Assembly: GCF_003073045.1 (NCBI RefSeq)
Contig: NC_037592.1
Coordinates: forward strand, 42,961,760 to 43,025,759
DNA length: 64,000 bases
DNA from: Pomacea canaliculata
Lineage: Eukaryota > Mollusca > Gastropoda > Architaenioglossa > Ampullariidae
Direction of reading: 5' to 3'
Position numbers and translations under genes: made by a program. Position 1 is the first letter of the stretch. Each line of letters opens with the position of its first letter. The notes beneath the pieces are model-generated. The model saw only the letters and a program-made list of their open reading frames with translations, had not been told where the DNA came from and made no database searches. Positions 48,001-59,277 of this stretch are shown here, piece by piece.

Positions 48001-51000
48001 CTTGGACTCTGGCGTTCACTCTCATACTTTTCGTTTTCTTTGCACTGACCTTCAAGCCAAGGTTTCCAGCTGTTTCTGAGAAGGCATTAGTTTTTTCCTG
48101 CATGTCTTGGTGGCGGTGTGACAGCAAGGCAAGGTCATCAGCAAAGTCTAAGTCTTCCAGCGTTGTTGTTGCTGTCATAGTCATGGTCCATCTGATCCCT
48201 CTCCTCTCACTGTCGGTGGAAGTCTTCATGATCCAGTCCATGGCCAGGATGAAGAGAAACGGCGACAGAATGCAGCCCTGCTTCACCCCGGTACTGACGT
48301 TAAAGGGGTCTGTGAGCTCCATGTCACAGACAACCTGGGATTTGAAATCACTGTACAGCATTGCAACGACCTGAACAAGTTTTGCAGGGACTCCGTAATG
48401 CCTCAGGATCTTCCATAAGGACTCGCGGTGGATGCTGTCAAAAGCCTTCTCCAGGTCGATGAAATTGATGTACAGCGATGTGTTCCATTCGTTGCTCTGC
48501 TCCAGAATTTGACGCAGAATGAAGATGTGTTCAGAGCAGGATCGCCCAGGGCGAAATCCTGCTTGCTGTGGTCGGAGGTCTTTCTCAAGGGTTGCCGTCA
48601 GTCTTGACAGAACAATCTTGCTAAAGACCTTGCTGGTGAGGGAAAGAAGTGTTATGCCCCTCCAATTATTGCAGTCTCCAAGATCTCCTTTCTTGGGTAA
48701 CTTGAAGATGAGCCCTGTCTTCCACACATCAGGGAGCTGCCCTGATTCCCAAACTTGCCTGAAGATTTCAGTCAGCTTGGGAGCTGTCACATTTATATCT
48801 ACTTTCAACATCTCTGCTGTTATTCCATCTGCCCCTGGTGCTTTGCCGCTCTTCATTGTCTTGATTGCTGCTGTCACTTCTTCCAGGCTTGGTGGGTCTG
48901 TGCAGATGTCAAGGTCTATAGCTGCTGGCTGGATGTCTGCAAGCTGAGGGGGATCTGGTCTGTTCAGAACTGACTCAAAATGCTCTCTCCAGTGCTGTAG
49001 TTTTCCTGCCTCTCCCTCAACAACATTACCGTTCATGTCTTTCACTGGCACATCACTGTTCTTAAACCCGTTGTTTAGCTGTTTGTTTATCTTGTACAGT
49101 GTCTTCAAGTCGTTTTTGCTAGCTGCTTTTTCTGCTTCATCTGCCAGTTTCTCTATATGGTCTCTTTTGTCGGTTCTTGCCATCCTCTTTACCTCTTTGT
49201 TTAGTTTTGTATATCTTTGTCTGAGTTGTTCCTTCAGGCGTTCAGATCTAGTGCTGTTGATTCTTTGTTTGACTGACTTTCTCTCGTCTATCTTCTTCCA
49301 TGTCTCTTCTCTGATCCACTGTTCTTTCTTTTTCCGTTGGAAGCCCAGTATTTTCTCTCCTGATTCCTGTAAGACTCGATTGAAGTCGTCTAAGGTCATC
49401 TCTTGTTGGTCTCCTAGTGCCTGGAACCTGTTCTTCACTTCCATAGCAAAGGCCCTTTCGGTGGCTGGATTTTTCAGTTTGCCAGAGTCCACTCTCTGCT
49501 GACGTGCCTGTTTTCCTCGTGATCGACGCAGCTTCAGAGAAACTGTGGCTATCACAAGAGTGTGGTCACTGGAAACGTCTGCTCCTCTGTAAGCTCTTAC
49601 ATCTTGAAGTGAGCTCCTCCATCTTCGGTTGATGATGACATGGTCTATCTGGTTCTTTGTGCTCCCATCTGGTGATGTCCATGTTGCCTTGTGGATGTCT
49701 TTGTGTTGGAAGAGTGTGCCTCCAATCAGTAGGTTGTTTTCTTCACAAAAGTCTTCCAGTCTCTCTCCGTTGTCATTGATGGTTCCAATTCCATGTTTGC
49801 CCATGACATGCTCCCTGCAGGTGTTGTCACTTCCCACCTTGGCATTGAGATCGCCGATGATGAGCAGCATATCGTGGGCTGGAACGCTCTCTGAGGCTGC
49901 CTGGAGCTGATCATAAAAAGCATCCTTGTCTTCTGCCTCGGAGTCATTTGTTGGTGCATACCAAGCTAGCACTGTCAGCTTGGTGTACTTTGAGTGGAAT
50001 CTTGCTCTCAAAAGCCTGGGTCCATAAGGCTTACATTCCAGCAGTGCCTTTTCAGTTTTCTTGTTGAGGAGTAGTGCCACTCCTTCAGAGTGCTGACCGT
50101 CTGATCTTCCTGAGAACAAGATGGTATGTCCTGACGATAGTCTCCTCTTTCCCGTGCCAGTCCATCTGACCTCACTGACTCCCCAGGATGTCCAAGTTGT
50201 AGTTGTCAAACTCCTTGACTAGTTGGTGCATCCTGCCAGTCTGGTACAAGGTCTGGACGTTCCAACACCCCACCCTCAACTTTTGCCTCGGCTTGAGTAA
50301 ATCTGCTGTCGGGGCGCCAGCTCCCTCTCGGGTTTGGCTGTCGTCCGTCATAAGTCCAGTCGCCTGGTGTGCTTCATTACCTTCGCCATCTGTGACTAAT
50401 TCTCTGGTTTCAGTTTCTGTAACAAGCTTTTTTTTACATGGTGGGGTCGTTAGCCCTACCACAACCTATTTTACCTCTAGGTGAGGTGTCCACCTTAGTC
50501 GCCTCTTACGACATGCCTGGCTGGATGGCAGGGACCCTATTCTTACAATGCTCACTAGGCAAGCATACCCCGGGGTCCCACAGGGGGAGTTAGAAGATTA
50601 TTTGACTCAAAGTGTAGAGACAGCAAGGCAAGAATCATTTGAGACCAAGATCATTGGTGTGACAAAATCTGACATTTACCTTGTTATTGAAAAAAGTCAG
50701 GTTAGCGAGTGGGAGAGTATTATTCTGTTCACATATTTACATATATTCCAAGTACATGTCACATGTGGTGATAGATTTAGCTTTTTTGGTCTATTTGACA
50801 TCATTACTTCATAGTGCAGGGTTCCCAGGTCCTTGCAAGGTCCTTTTAAGTCCTTTTATATTGAATTTTCGCCGAAAGGCCTTTTAAGTCCTTTTATTTG
50901 CCATGCGGTCCTTTCAAATTCTCACACAGGTCTTACATTTTCTCTGACCTTTTAAGTCCTTTATCGATAAAAATTACGACAAATTTATTTCCGGAGTCGA

Positions 51001-54000
51001 CTTTGGCGCAAAATACCGACGATGTTTCGCCGTGTTTTGGTCTACACATCTGTACAACACTAGTTGCCCTTCCGTATTCGCAAAAAACACTCTTTTTTCA
51101 AAAGGTCTTTAGAAACTTACTCTTTCTTGAACCTTGATCTTCTAGTACTACTGTGCATAGCTCTATTTCTCTCTCTCTTCCGTTAGAGTGTGTGTGCGAG
51201 AGAGAGACATGAACTGACTTTTGTATTACACCAAAGAATGCTTTCAGGTTTTGCAATTATTATTACTTAGATTTCTAGAAACTTGGAACATTAACGGTGT
51301 ATGTTATCAGCGCGCTAAGACACTTTTTAAGTTATCTAATCTAAATATGGCAGACAGGCATCAAAATTAACTCTTTGATTATTTATTACTAGAAATACAT
51401 GTATTTGAGAACATAGAGAAGACCACAGATTCATAAATAATACATCTTTCCGACCACACAAGAGAAAAACTTAAGCATTGATGACTGTCACTTAGGTCCT
51501 TACGAATGCATGAAAGGTCCTTTTAAGGTCCTTTTAAGGTCCTTTTTGGGCACCATCCCTGATCCCTGGGAACCCTGTAGTGTGTGTTGGACAATTCGTG
51601 TAGGATAATGTCATTGCACGTAAGTATGCACTTCGCCGTACACACAGATGCAGCCCGACTTACACATTTTCTTTTTTTATTTCACAAGACAATTAGTCTG
51701 CCTCTGCAGGCCCTGTCTAAATTTAAGCAAAAATGAACTTCACATAGTTTCTACAACCAAGAATTCATTTTCTAACAATGCCTATTCCCCTATGTATCAT
51801 GACCACATGCACTCATAAAATATATAAATACAGTATTGTTCAGAAGAAATAAATCAAAAGAGTTTTTTTAAAAGTTAAAATACTCTCCTTGTAACTCATG
51901 AAATATAAAATTACCCACGTCTTCCTGGGAATATACAGTATCCAGTTCTTCTAGTGTACTTTTGTTGTGTAATTTTGTGGCTTAAAAAGTCAGGTTATTG
52001 TCATATAATGCTAGCTGCCCTTTTAGAGACTTCTAAACCCTTTTTAACAAAAATAACTGAAAGCTTGCTCTTTCACATTGTGTCACTTGGCACTTTGCAC
52101 CCTGGCTTGTCCATGGCCAAGACATGCTGCTTTAGGCACACACAACTTGAGCTCACATTTTTTTTAAAGTACCATGTCATCTGTCCCTGACAGTCATGAA
52201 TCTTCTTATACTACTGAAAATTGGTTTTCTCTGTGACCAGATCAATACTGTAGTGAGTGGGGCATTGGATCGTCTTCACTCTGAGAAAGATCCATGTGTC
52301 AAATACGATGTTAACTCTAAGCTATGGATTTATCTTCACCGCAGCCGGACAGAAGATGAATTCGGTGAGTTTTAGCAATTAGGGGTTTTGTTAAATTTGT
52401 GGGATTTTTTTGTTTTAAGTGTTTTCCTCCCATGACAGTATGTAATTATCACACATAACTGTGGGGTTTAATGGTTTGAATGTCTGTTTCTTAGTCTGAT
52501 GCATCTCTTGAAGATAAGTAGAGTTACCATACTTTCCCCTACTCTTAGTTGACAGAAGCATTGAAAACAAGAAAATTCTGAGTTTATAGGTGGATTTCTT
52601 TGATGGCATTTGACCTGACTGCCTTAATCCCCAGGCACATTGTTGTTATCATGATTATTAAATGTTTAATGTAGCTACAATTTTTTGTTTCTTTACTTTT
52701 ACCAAATTTTGCCTGCTGTATTATTTTGGAGCATTTTGAGGTGAGAAACTAATGAATTGATATTTTGTGGCACTTTCTGATTTTTTTCTCCTTCTTTCTA
52801 ATTTAAATCCTATAAATCTTTTGGACCTGTTGATATTATTATGAATGCTGTTACCATTGTTAAATAGAATAAGTGTAGACTTATCATCAGTATCATAGCA
52901 TGAAGCTGACAGCACTGTCTCATTTCAGAGCGCATTCACCAAGCCCAGGGTGCAGCAGCCAAAGCCAAGAAATCCCTGCAACGCCCTAAAGCCTCAAAGG
53001 CAGTGAGTCTTTGTCACTTGGTGGTAGGCCACATAAAATATTTACTTGTCAACATGGACTCTTTGTTACTTGCTGGGAGACAACAAATGTTTGCTAGCAT
53101 AGACCTTATAGGCTTGGTCTCTAAGCCACATGCAATATTTAATTGTCAGAATTGACTGCCATTTGTTTGTAGGCTGTATAAAATATTAGTTTTTGAACAT
53201 TGAGTTTTTTACAGGTAGATCATATAAATTTTGTATTTCTGAGTATTTTACTTTTTTCATCAAGTGGTTCACTGTATAAAATTCATGTTATCAACTGTAT
53301 AAAATTCATATTATCAGCATTTTAGTTCTGACTGATAGAAACAGTTCATTTACATACACTCATATTAACAGAAAATATAGGGACTGGTGCACATATGTAG
53401 CTCCTGTTGGTATAAACAGTGTGGTTGCAGTCTAGTTAATTTTAACCAGTCGCTTGTTTTTGCATTTAAAGATCAAAGACCAGGTGGCCTCACAGACAAT
53501 TGTGGCCTCAGCAAAGACTTCATTGAGTGAAGGTTGTGCTGCCTCTCCTGCAAGTGGTGACATAAAGCTGAAGGATATTACTTCCCTTGTCTCACAGCCT
53601 GTCAGGCAGCTATCCAACACATTATCTGAAACGTCATTTGCACAGGTTAGTAAATGTGCAAATGAATCTTCATTATTTTCGTCTTCATACTGTACTGTAT
53701 GGATATGTCTCAAAACCATGATTATTTATTTGTTTTCTTGATTCATTGTCTAATGAATATATCTGTTATCATGTAAGCTTGTTCTGTTTAAATTAAACAA
53801 TTATAGTATTTGACTGCCTGAGTACTTCATCCACAAACCACTAGTTTATTGTGAGGCAGGTTTGGAAGAAGTCTATGTTTGGGTTCTCCAATTCTTGCAG
53901 GTCCGTGCCACTAAATCTGGTAGCAAACAGGGGGCTACAGCTGCAGCACAGAAGGCAGCTGCAGCAGCGATCGCCGCCGCATCGACTCAAGCAGCAGCTG

Positions 54001-57000
54001 CAGCTATTGCTGCAGCATCAACACAGCCAGCAAACATCTCTGCTGGCCAGATGACCATGCCTGCAAGTGGGTCACAGGTCAGCACCATTACCATTTCTGC
54101 ATCTCCAAACAACCACCGGGCAGTCCCTCAGCTCTCAAAGACACAGCAGGCTGTAGCAGGGACTGCTCTTCCTTCTGCCAAGTCACGCCTGCCAACAGTA
54201 ACAGTGTCTCAAACAGCTGGTTCAAGCATACTTGGGGCCAAAGGTCAGACAGTTGGAGTTCTACAAGGGCAACAAACCATATCTCAGAATAGTTCTTTGT
54301 TGACTTCCATTGGCAAGCCAACAGCAGGAGGCATCAGCAAACCACCAGTAGTGACTGTAACTAAACAAGGTCTGGCCTCGGTTTCCAGACAGGTCAGTTT
54401 AGCAGAGGTACAACCCGAAGGTTCTGTCGGAGGTGGCAGCAAAGGGACGGCTAAAGGATCACCCATCATTCTCACTCAGGAAGTCACCTCACAGACGTCA
54501 AGTCCAGCTGGTGTGTCTCTGCCTTCCACTGCGAAAGTCCTGACTCTGGCACAGTCAGGGAATGCTGGAGGAGGAAGTGGGGGGGCTGCAGTTGGTGACG
54601 GCTCAGTGATGACTCGGCTTGTGCAGCAACAGGTTGTGTCTGTAGGCAGTTTGCTGGCCTCAGGACAAGCACGTAATCTGACACAGACCTTGGGGCAACC
54701 AAGAAGCACAACACTCAAGATACAAGGTAAGAATGTGTACCATTAAAAAATTACACAAACAAGATCTTACATGCTAAACAAACACTTCAGCTTTATTTCA
54801 ATGTTCCCTATCCATAAAATGCAATAGGTTTTAGATCTCCAGTTAATATTGTTGGGGGCAGGGAAGAATTTCTAACATCCATCTGAGATATTATAGACCA
54901 GTCACACACAAAGTACACGTCAGTGTTCATATTATTGTGATCTTGATCCTTGGTGTCAAAAAAATTAGTAGTACTGTGTTTTATACAAATACTGTTGCCT
55001 ACCTTTGGCAACAAATAATGATGAAACATTATATGTGGGACTTACTTGATGAGACCAGTTGCTTTTGAGACTCCAACACCAAAATGTTTCCATTTTCAAA
55101 CCCCTTTGGTAAATTCTCTTTTTATGGTTTTGATTTCTCATGCTCCTTTTATACATATTTATATATGATGGGAAATTTTATACGTCATGAGAAAGTTTCA
55201 CTTTTTTTTTTTTCATTTTTGTTGTGAACATTAACAAAACGTAGTCTTTGACTATGAACTAAATGTCTGACTAAATATTTGACCTCACAGGAGGGAGTAT
55301 TGTCCAACCCATCGTGGGTGGGAGCCCAGTGCAGATCACAGGTAAGCCGCTAGCAACTGCCAAAGGATTGTTGCAGCTGGGAGGCAAAGGAGGACAGCCA
55401 CTGGGTGTGATCCAGACCTCCCATGGCCAGATCTCTACTCTTAGTCTTATTCCACAGGCTCTGGCTACATCCACAACAGCAGCAGGCACTGTAGCATCCG
55501 GCAGCAAGCTGACGGTCTCAGGTAATGACACAACAATCATTTATCAATTTTCCTTTATCTAGATCTCTTTAGCATAAGAAAAGGGAGGAAGTGGATACGA
55601 GTTAGTTGAAATTTAAAGTGTAAACAGAAGTTTAAGAACAGTATCATCATAAACTCATGGACCATGTGGTAGGTATGGACTGGATCTTCATGATTGCCTT
55701 TTTGCGCTTTTATGGAATGAGCAATATTTGGTGGGAAATGGGGGATAGCATTTTATGTAGCTCTCAGAGGACAGGAAATGTGCAACAAGCAGTGTACAGA
55801 AATGCCCAAGTTTCAGATCCAAATAAGCAGAGTGTTCTGATTCAGTGTTCAGCAGTTGAAAGATAATCAGTCAAGATAGTGAAATGTGCATGTAACTTTC
55901 TTTTTGAGCTGACAATTTGTTTTTGAATCCCTTTTGTAGTGCATGTACATGTGCCCCTTCCCCCAAAAAAAAATAATAAATCGTAATTATTCAGCAAAAG
56001 AAAAGTTAGAAATCCCAAACAAATGTTAGGAAAAAATGTTTTAATTTTGCAGAAATTACTGACATGATAATAAAAGTAGGGTTAGGGTTAGAAGGTTGCT
56101 TATAGACCATCGTTTCCAAACAGTTCACAGTGCTTTACAAATAATAAACCATACTAAGATCACACTGTTACTTAAAGCTTTAACAACAATCTTTATCATT
56201 TAATAACCAAGCACACGATCACCTGTACTGTTCACGCAGTACATATACTAAAAAACACGATCACCTGCAAACTGTCAGTAACAAGAATCATGGAACATGT
56301 ACATCTTCACCCCACTGCTTGAATGCTGACAATGAGGATGCATTTATCACCTGGGAGGGAAGTGTATTCCAAGCAAGCTGGGAGGGAAGTGTGTTAACAG
56401 CTAGACACTCTGCCCCTTGTAGTGACGTCATGACCAATCATTTCGCAACCTTGGAGAATCTGCTTAAGAAAATTTCCCAGGCAGAGTGACGGCACTTGTT
56501 CTGAGAAAAAGACACAAATGCTAGAAATTAAATATCTAAAAAATAAAAGAATTACAGGATTTTGTCTTAGACAAATGCACATTTGAAATGTGTTTGTATT
56601 TTAATATTTTAATAACAATCATCACTTCTTGAACACGACAACCTGAGTGATGTTTTCTTCTTTTGACACGAAGATATGCATGCACTCACTACTTGCTCAC
56701 AACAGAACTCTCCAGGAGAGTAATTTTCTTCTGCTTTTCTTGTGGAAGGTGAGAATGCCAATATTTGAAGGCTTGAATCTTGAAAATCAAGCATAATTAT
56801 GTACTCATATTATGGGAACTATTATTTTTAAATGAACCTAACCTTTTCCATTAAGAGGTTAAGTACACATTTGTGTTTTCAGCCTCTAGCGGTTCCAGTT
56901 CTCCTGTTACCTTCACAATGGTAGGCTCTTCAGCAGCTGGGTCCAACACGCAATCCAAGCCCACAGTTCTCACTCACGTCTCCTCCACAGGGTCTGGCAC

Positions 57001-59277
57001 CTCTGCACAAGCAAAAGTTGTTTCCCCGTCGCAGGCTGGTATGGTTGTTACCCAGTTCACCTCAGGGAACAGCATTTCTCTGCGACCAGGTACAATCAGC
57101 GAACAAACACTTGATGGCTTGTACTTTATTTCAAGGGAACGAATTGAAGTCATTGGAATTAAGCTATACAATTTGCAACTTAAACTTATTAGGAAGAACA
57201 GAGCAACAAATTTTACACTTAGTTCATATTTAGCGATTTTTTTTATTTTGTTTAAGTTTCATCTGTCATAAAATACCATTTTAAGCATACCCAAATTACA
57301 CAATTGTTGAGCATACTTAATGAGTTAACTGGTCAGTTAAAATTCTGAATTGATATCTGCTTTGGGAATGCTCAAAGACTTTTTTTTTTTTTTGGTACTT
57401 GCATGTTGGTTTTTGTCTGTGGGCTCTCATATGTTCATGTCAACACATCTAGGTCTTGCAGGAGCATCCCAGACTAAAGTGGTGACAGGTCAGGCTGCTG
57501 GACTGGTGCCAGCACAGTTTATTGTGCAACAGGCAACAGGTGGTGGCACAGCACAGACAGGGACTCAGGGTGAGAATAAGGTCTAGTTTGTCTGGAATGG
57601 AGAAGAGACCAAAAAGATGGAAATTCAGGGCTTCTGCTAAGGCTAATTTCTTTGGGGTCCCAGGTACCCCTTCTTCAGATTTCTTAGGAGTCCCAGGCTA
57701 ACTCTAAGGGGTCCCTTTACAATGTGAAAAAAAAAAAAAAAATCAACAAATCAACATACTTTGTTCAACTGCCTTTCAGGCACACAAAGCACTGTAATGT
57801 CTAGTCAGAGACGGCGAGATTTCTGTGCTATGAAGTCTGTGCAAGCATCTGTGATGCGCTTATGCTCACTATACTTGGGGTGCTCACTTTCCGTTTCTGA
57901 GACGATGATTTTAACCATGCTGTCAGCATCTTGGAAATAGGTTAATGCAGGGGTGGGCAATTAATTTTCCCAAGGGGCCGTATGAGAAATTGGGATGGTT
58001 TCAGAGGGCCGGACTAATATAGTTAACTCAGTTTTACCTAATATTGTATATATAGTATATATACTGGCGAGCAGGCCAGCGGGCGGGCCGGTCAGAGACA
58101 GGAGGCGGGCCGGCCCTTGCCGAGGTCTGGGTTAATGGAACTCTTCCCGGTGAGGGAAAAAAGCTCAGTGCAAGGGAAGTAACTCTCACCTTGTAGCAGA
58201 CAGCAACAATAGATTGGAATACGATGTCAGACACTACATTTACCCAATTTTGTATCTGTTCTTCGCCCAAATTTGAAGGGGTCCTCTGGGACCCCATTGA
58301 CGAAAATTGAAGGGGTCCTCCGAACTTTGAATGCATACTGTATGCAATTTTTTGCGTAAGCAGAAGCCATGGAAATTTGTTATGTTCATGTGGCTGTACA
58401 AAAAGCTTTAAGACCATTGTTTATTTGTTTCATGGGTTAAAATGCTTGTCTGAAGAAGCATATTACATTTTTCAGAGTAATTACATACTCCAGAAAATTC
58501 ATCTGTAAGGTTAATTTAGAGCAGAAAGTTATCTATTTTCATTTGGTCTACCCACAGCCAAAGAAATGTTGATTAGTTGTTTTTCCTGCACTTTGTTGGT
58601 GGGGTGAGGAACTGTGTCCCACTGAAGAGTAGTGAAAATATATTTATTCATGGCAAAGGCAACTGCTTTAGCCTTTCTTATCTGTGGATCTTCTAATTTG
58701 TCTTTTCACAGGAACCCCAATCATCGTGAGTCAGGCTAGTGGCAAGGGTGGTCAACAGAACATACAGGTGGTGCGCACAGTGCTGTCACAACAGGGGGGA
58801 CTCAAACCAGGGCAGGCAACTATTCTTATCTCTCAGCCAGCTCTTCAGCAAGCTGCTGCAGCGGGCACTGTCTTGTCTTCAGCGCAGGTGATTCATGCAT
58901 CTGGTGGTGTATCCTCTGCGAAGACTACGGGACGTGGTTCGCCTAAAGGCAAAACACAACCAGTCTACGCTCGCATCATCACACCACCTGCTGGCATGAA
59001 ACTGACAACAGTAAATCCCAATCAGGTGACAGCCAGTAGTAATGTGAATGTTCTTCAGACAGTGGGCAAGATCCTGGCTGGCTTGCCGAGTGCTGTCAGC
59101 ACAGGTGGCGGAAACACTGCACAGCAGAACATAGGCACAGTCACCATCAGTGCTGCAGGGGCGTTGCCGTCTGTAGCTGTAGCCGTCACTCAGGCTCATC
59201 CTGGCAGCCTGCAGTCTTTAGTTCGGACTCAGACAGCTGATAGTGGAGGAAGTGGCACTGAACCAGGGACAAACTGA
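30061..59277 (+). CDS. NFRKB: NFRKB, INO80 chromatin-remodelling complex subunit (INO80G)
   Basis: Twenty-five coding exons chain in phase to 4281 nt (1426 aa; human about 1300): 30061-30177, 33056-33133, 33483-33541, 34020-34087, 35414-35541, 35835-35950, 36311-36378, 36993-37121, 37613-37719, 38443-38533, 39242-39488, 39839-39941, 40706-40832, 41286-41475, 44119-44179, 46182-46347, 46511-46617, 52241-52364, 52929-53002, 53472-53645, 53901-54726, 55291-55521, 56883-57089, 57453-57569 and 58712-59277. The N-terminal DEUBAD block (MSQETWDSVLTEEQRKHL, LGENFKFGNP, YSRLCRKFKYREY) binds and restrains the deubiquitinase UCHL5. The winged-helix block includes SFFSLLRDV, ESPASALNSWV and QQWKW. A second conserved block includes HGYESVVGPVKGV, RDAAARLPNGEGTR, ICELLKDS and KLWIYLHR. 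The C-terminal half is low-complexity Ser/Thr/Gly/Gln. An in-frame TAG precedes the ATG. The acceptor of 46182 (caag) is the least certain border. Confidence 0.95.
31220..31420. repeat. Degenerate tandem repeat of about 40 bp
   Basis: Motifs like 'ggcttgtcaaaagtcgaggtc', 'ggctttgctaaatgtcagtc' and 'ggcttgccagatatcatggtc' recur four or five times. It lies in NFRKB intron 1. Confidence 0.55.
31955..32507. mobile_element. hAT-type MITE, 553 bp, copy A
   Basis: Ends CAGGGCTTCTGCT and AGCAAAAGCCCTG, with a perfect 8-bp duplication gtcatgac (31947-31954 and 32508-32515). The interior has repeated 'aaggggtccc' motifs near both ends. A second, interrupted copy lies at 57626. No transposase is seen. 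Confidence 0.9.
32640..32965. repeat. AT-rich imperfect tandem repeat
   Basis: Recurring 'ccatatggtcatcatatatg' / 'tatatatggtcaccttggtc' units of variable length in NFRKB intron 1. Confidence 0.85.
41640..43165 (-). mobile_element. CR1/L2-type non-LTR retrotransposon, 3' half
   Basis: Minus-strand frames encode RT pieces: TESALLKVVNDLL, VLLDLSAAFDTMDHSILL, GVILDKNWTFHQHI, FVPSRMDYCNSLLAGI, QTIQNNSACLI and LHWLPV. Frame breaks are present. The 3' end on the minus strand is 'aaagcactctgagcaaaatg' type sequence near 41680-41710. It lies in an NFRKB intron. Confidence 0.85.
43174..43683. mobile_element. hAT-type MITE, about 510 bp
   Basis: Inverted ends CAGTGGTTCTCAAAG and CTTGAGAACCACTA. The 8-bp flanks atctagac and gactagac share their last six bases. 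The interior segment 'ctcgttttaagagttaactgg' is also found, diverged, at about 6023-6045. It abuts the CR1/L2 fragment. Confidence 0.75.
44425..45250 (-). mobile_element. Internally deleted Tigger/pogo element with transposase ends
   Basis: Terminal repeats CAGTGGAACCTCGGTTAACG and its partner ending CCGAGGTTCCACTG, flanked by TA (44423-44424, 45251-45252). On the minus strand the first codons of a pogo/jerky-type transposase are readable (KRPTNELKKEMISKYEGGMR, the CENP-B-like HTH start). The C-terminal piece KRQKEQTLDKFF follows; the DDE catalytic domain between them is gone. Confidence 0.85.
46690..47215 (+). mobile_element. CR1/L2-type 3' end fragment
   Basis: The plus strand encodes the RT tail pattern (FGQRSFSKQAPLTWNRLP-like, then SLKSKLRTHLFQT) with a stop. 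It is followed by an untranslated end 'gtaaagtgctctgagcaaat' and an (att)n run. It lies in the NFRKB intron between exons 17 and 18. Confidence 0.8.
47319..50701 (+). other. Exon-like open segment split by the RTE insertion
   Basis: After an acceptor-like gtcatag at 47312-47318, an open frame reads RDFVFVDELED. Across the RTE and its duplication it continues at 50600 as YLTQSVETARQES, then SDIYLVIEKSQ, before a donor-like gttagc at about 50702. About 45 codons would be open in the pre-insertion allele. The phase does not fit NFRKB exons 17 and 18 and I recognise no homologue. It may be a cryptic exon, another element's fragment, or chance. Confidence 0.35.
47355..50586 (-). mobile_element. 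Nearly intact RTE-type non-LTR retrotransposon
   Basis: A single minus-strand open frame, 50209-47378, encodes an apurinic-type endonuclease (GDLNAKVG, NQIDHVIINRRW, SDHTLVIATV) and a reverse transcriptase (SGKAPGADGITAEML, RPGRSCSEHIF, INFIDLEKAFDSI, GVKQGCILSPFLF, LDFADDLALLSH). The first endonuclease motif, LRVGCWNVQTLYQTGRM, lies in another frame (50462-50172). The two frames are offset at a four-C run near 50181-50184 (plus strand), consistent with one extra base. The 5' leader reaches about 50586. The 13-bp duplication gagttagaagatt lies at 47342-47354 and 50587-50599. Apart from the single shift, no stop is seen. Confidence 0.92.
50817..51577. mobile_element. hAT-like element with 5-bp duplication, shorter copy
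   Basis: Ends CAGGGTTCCCAGG and CCTGGGAACCCTG, flanked by tagtg (50812-50816, 51578-51582). It is homologous to 27930-29074 throughout but lacks most of the BED-finger coding region. Subterminal 'ccttttaagtcc' repeats replace 'ccttataagtcc'. Confidence 0.8.
56075..56400 (-). mobile_element. Possible 3' fragment of a CR1-like element
   Basis: The minus-strand end 'ttatttgtaaagcactgtga' plus 'gtctataagc' resembles the untranslated tails of CR1-type elements. Coding similarity is not visible, so the call rests on the tail alone. Confidence 0.35.
57626..58369. mobile_element. hAT-type MITE copy B, interrupted
   Basis: Homologous to 31955-32507 along its whole length. It has a perfect 8-bp duplication tggaaatt (57618-57625, 58370-58377) and a decayed right end. 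A 182-bp second element sits inside it at 57948-58129. Located in the last NFRKB intron. Confidence 0.9.
57948..58129. mobile_element. Second hAT-type MITE nested in copy B
   Basis: Begins CAGGGGTGGGCAA and ends TTGCCGAGGTCTG, an imperfect inverted pair. It has a perfect 8-bp duplication ggttaatg on both sides (57940-57947, 58130-58137). Copy A at 31955 shows the uninterrupted sequence at the matching site. Confidence 0.9.

Noticed and set aside
47383..49910. Plus-strand open frames across the RTE
   Set aside because: Shadows of the 943-codon minus-strand retrotransposon frame.
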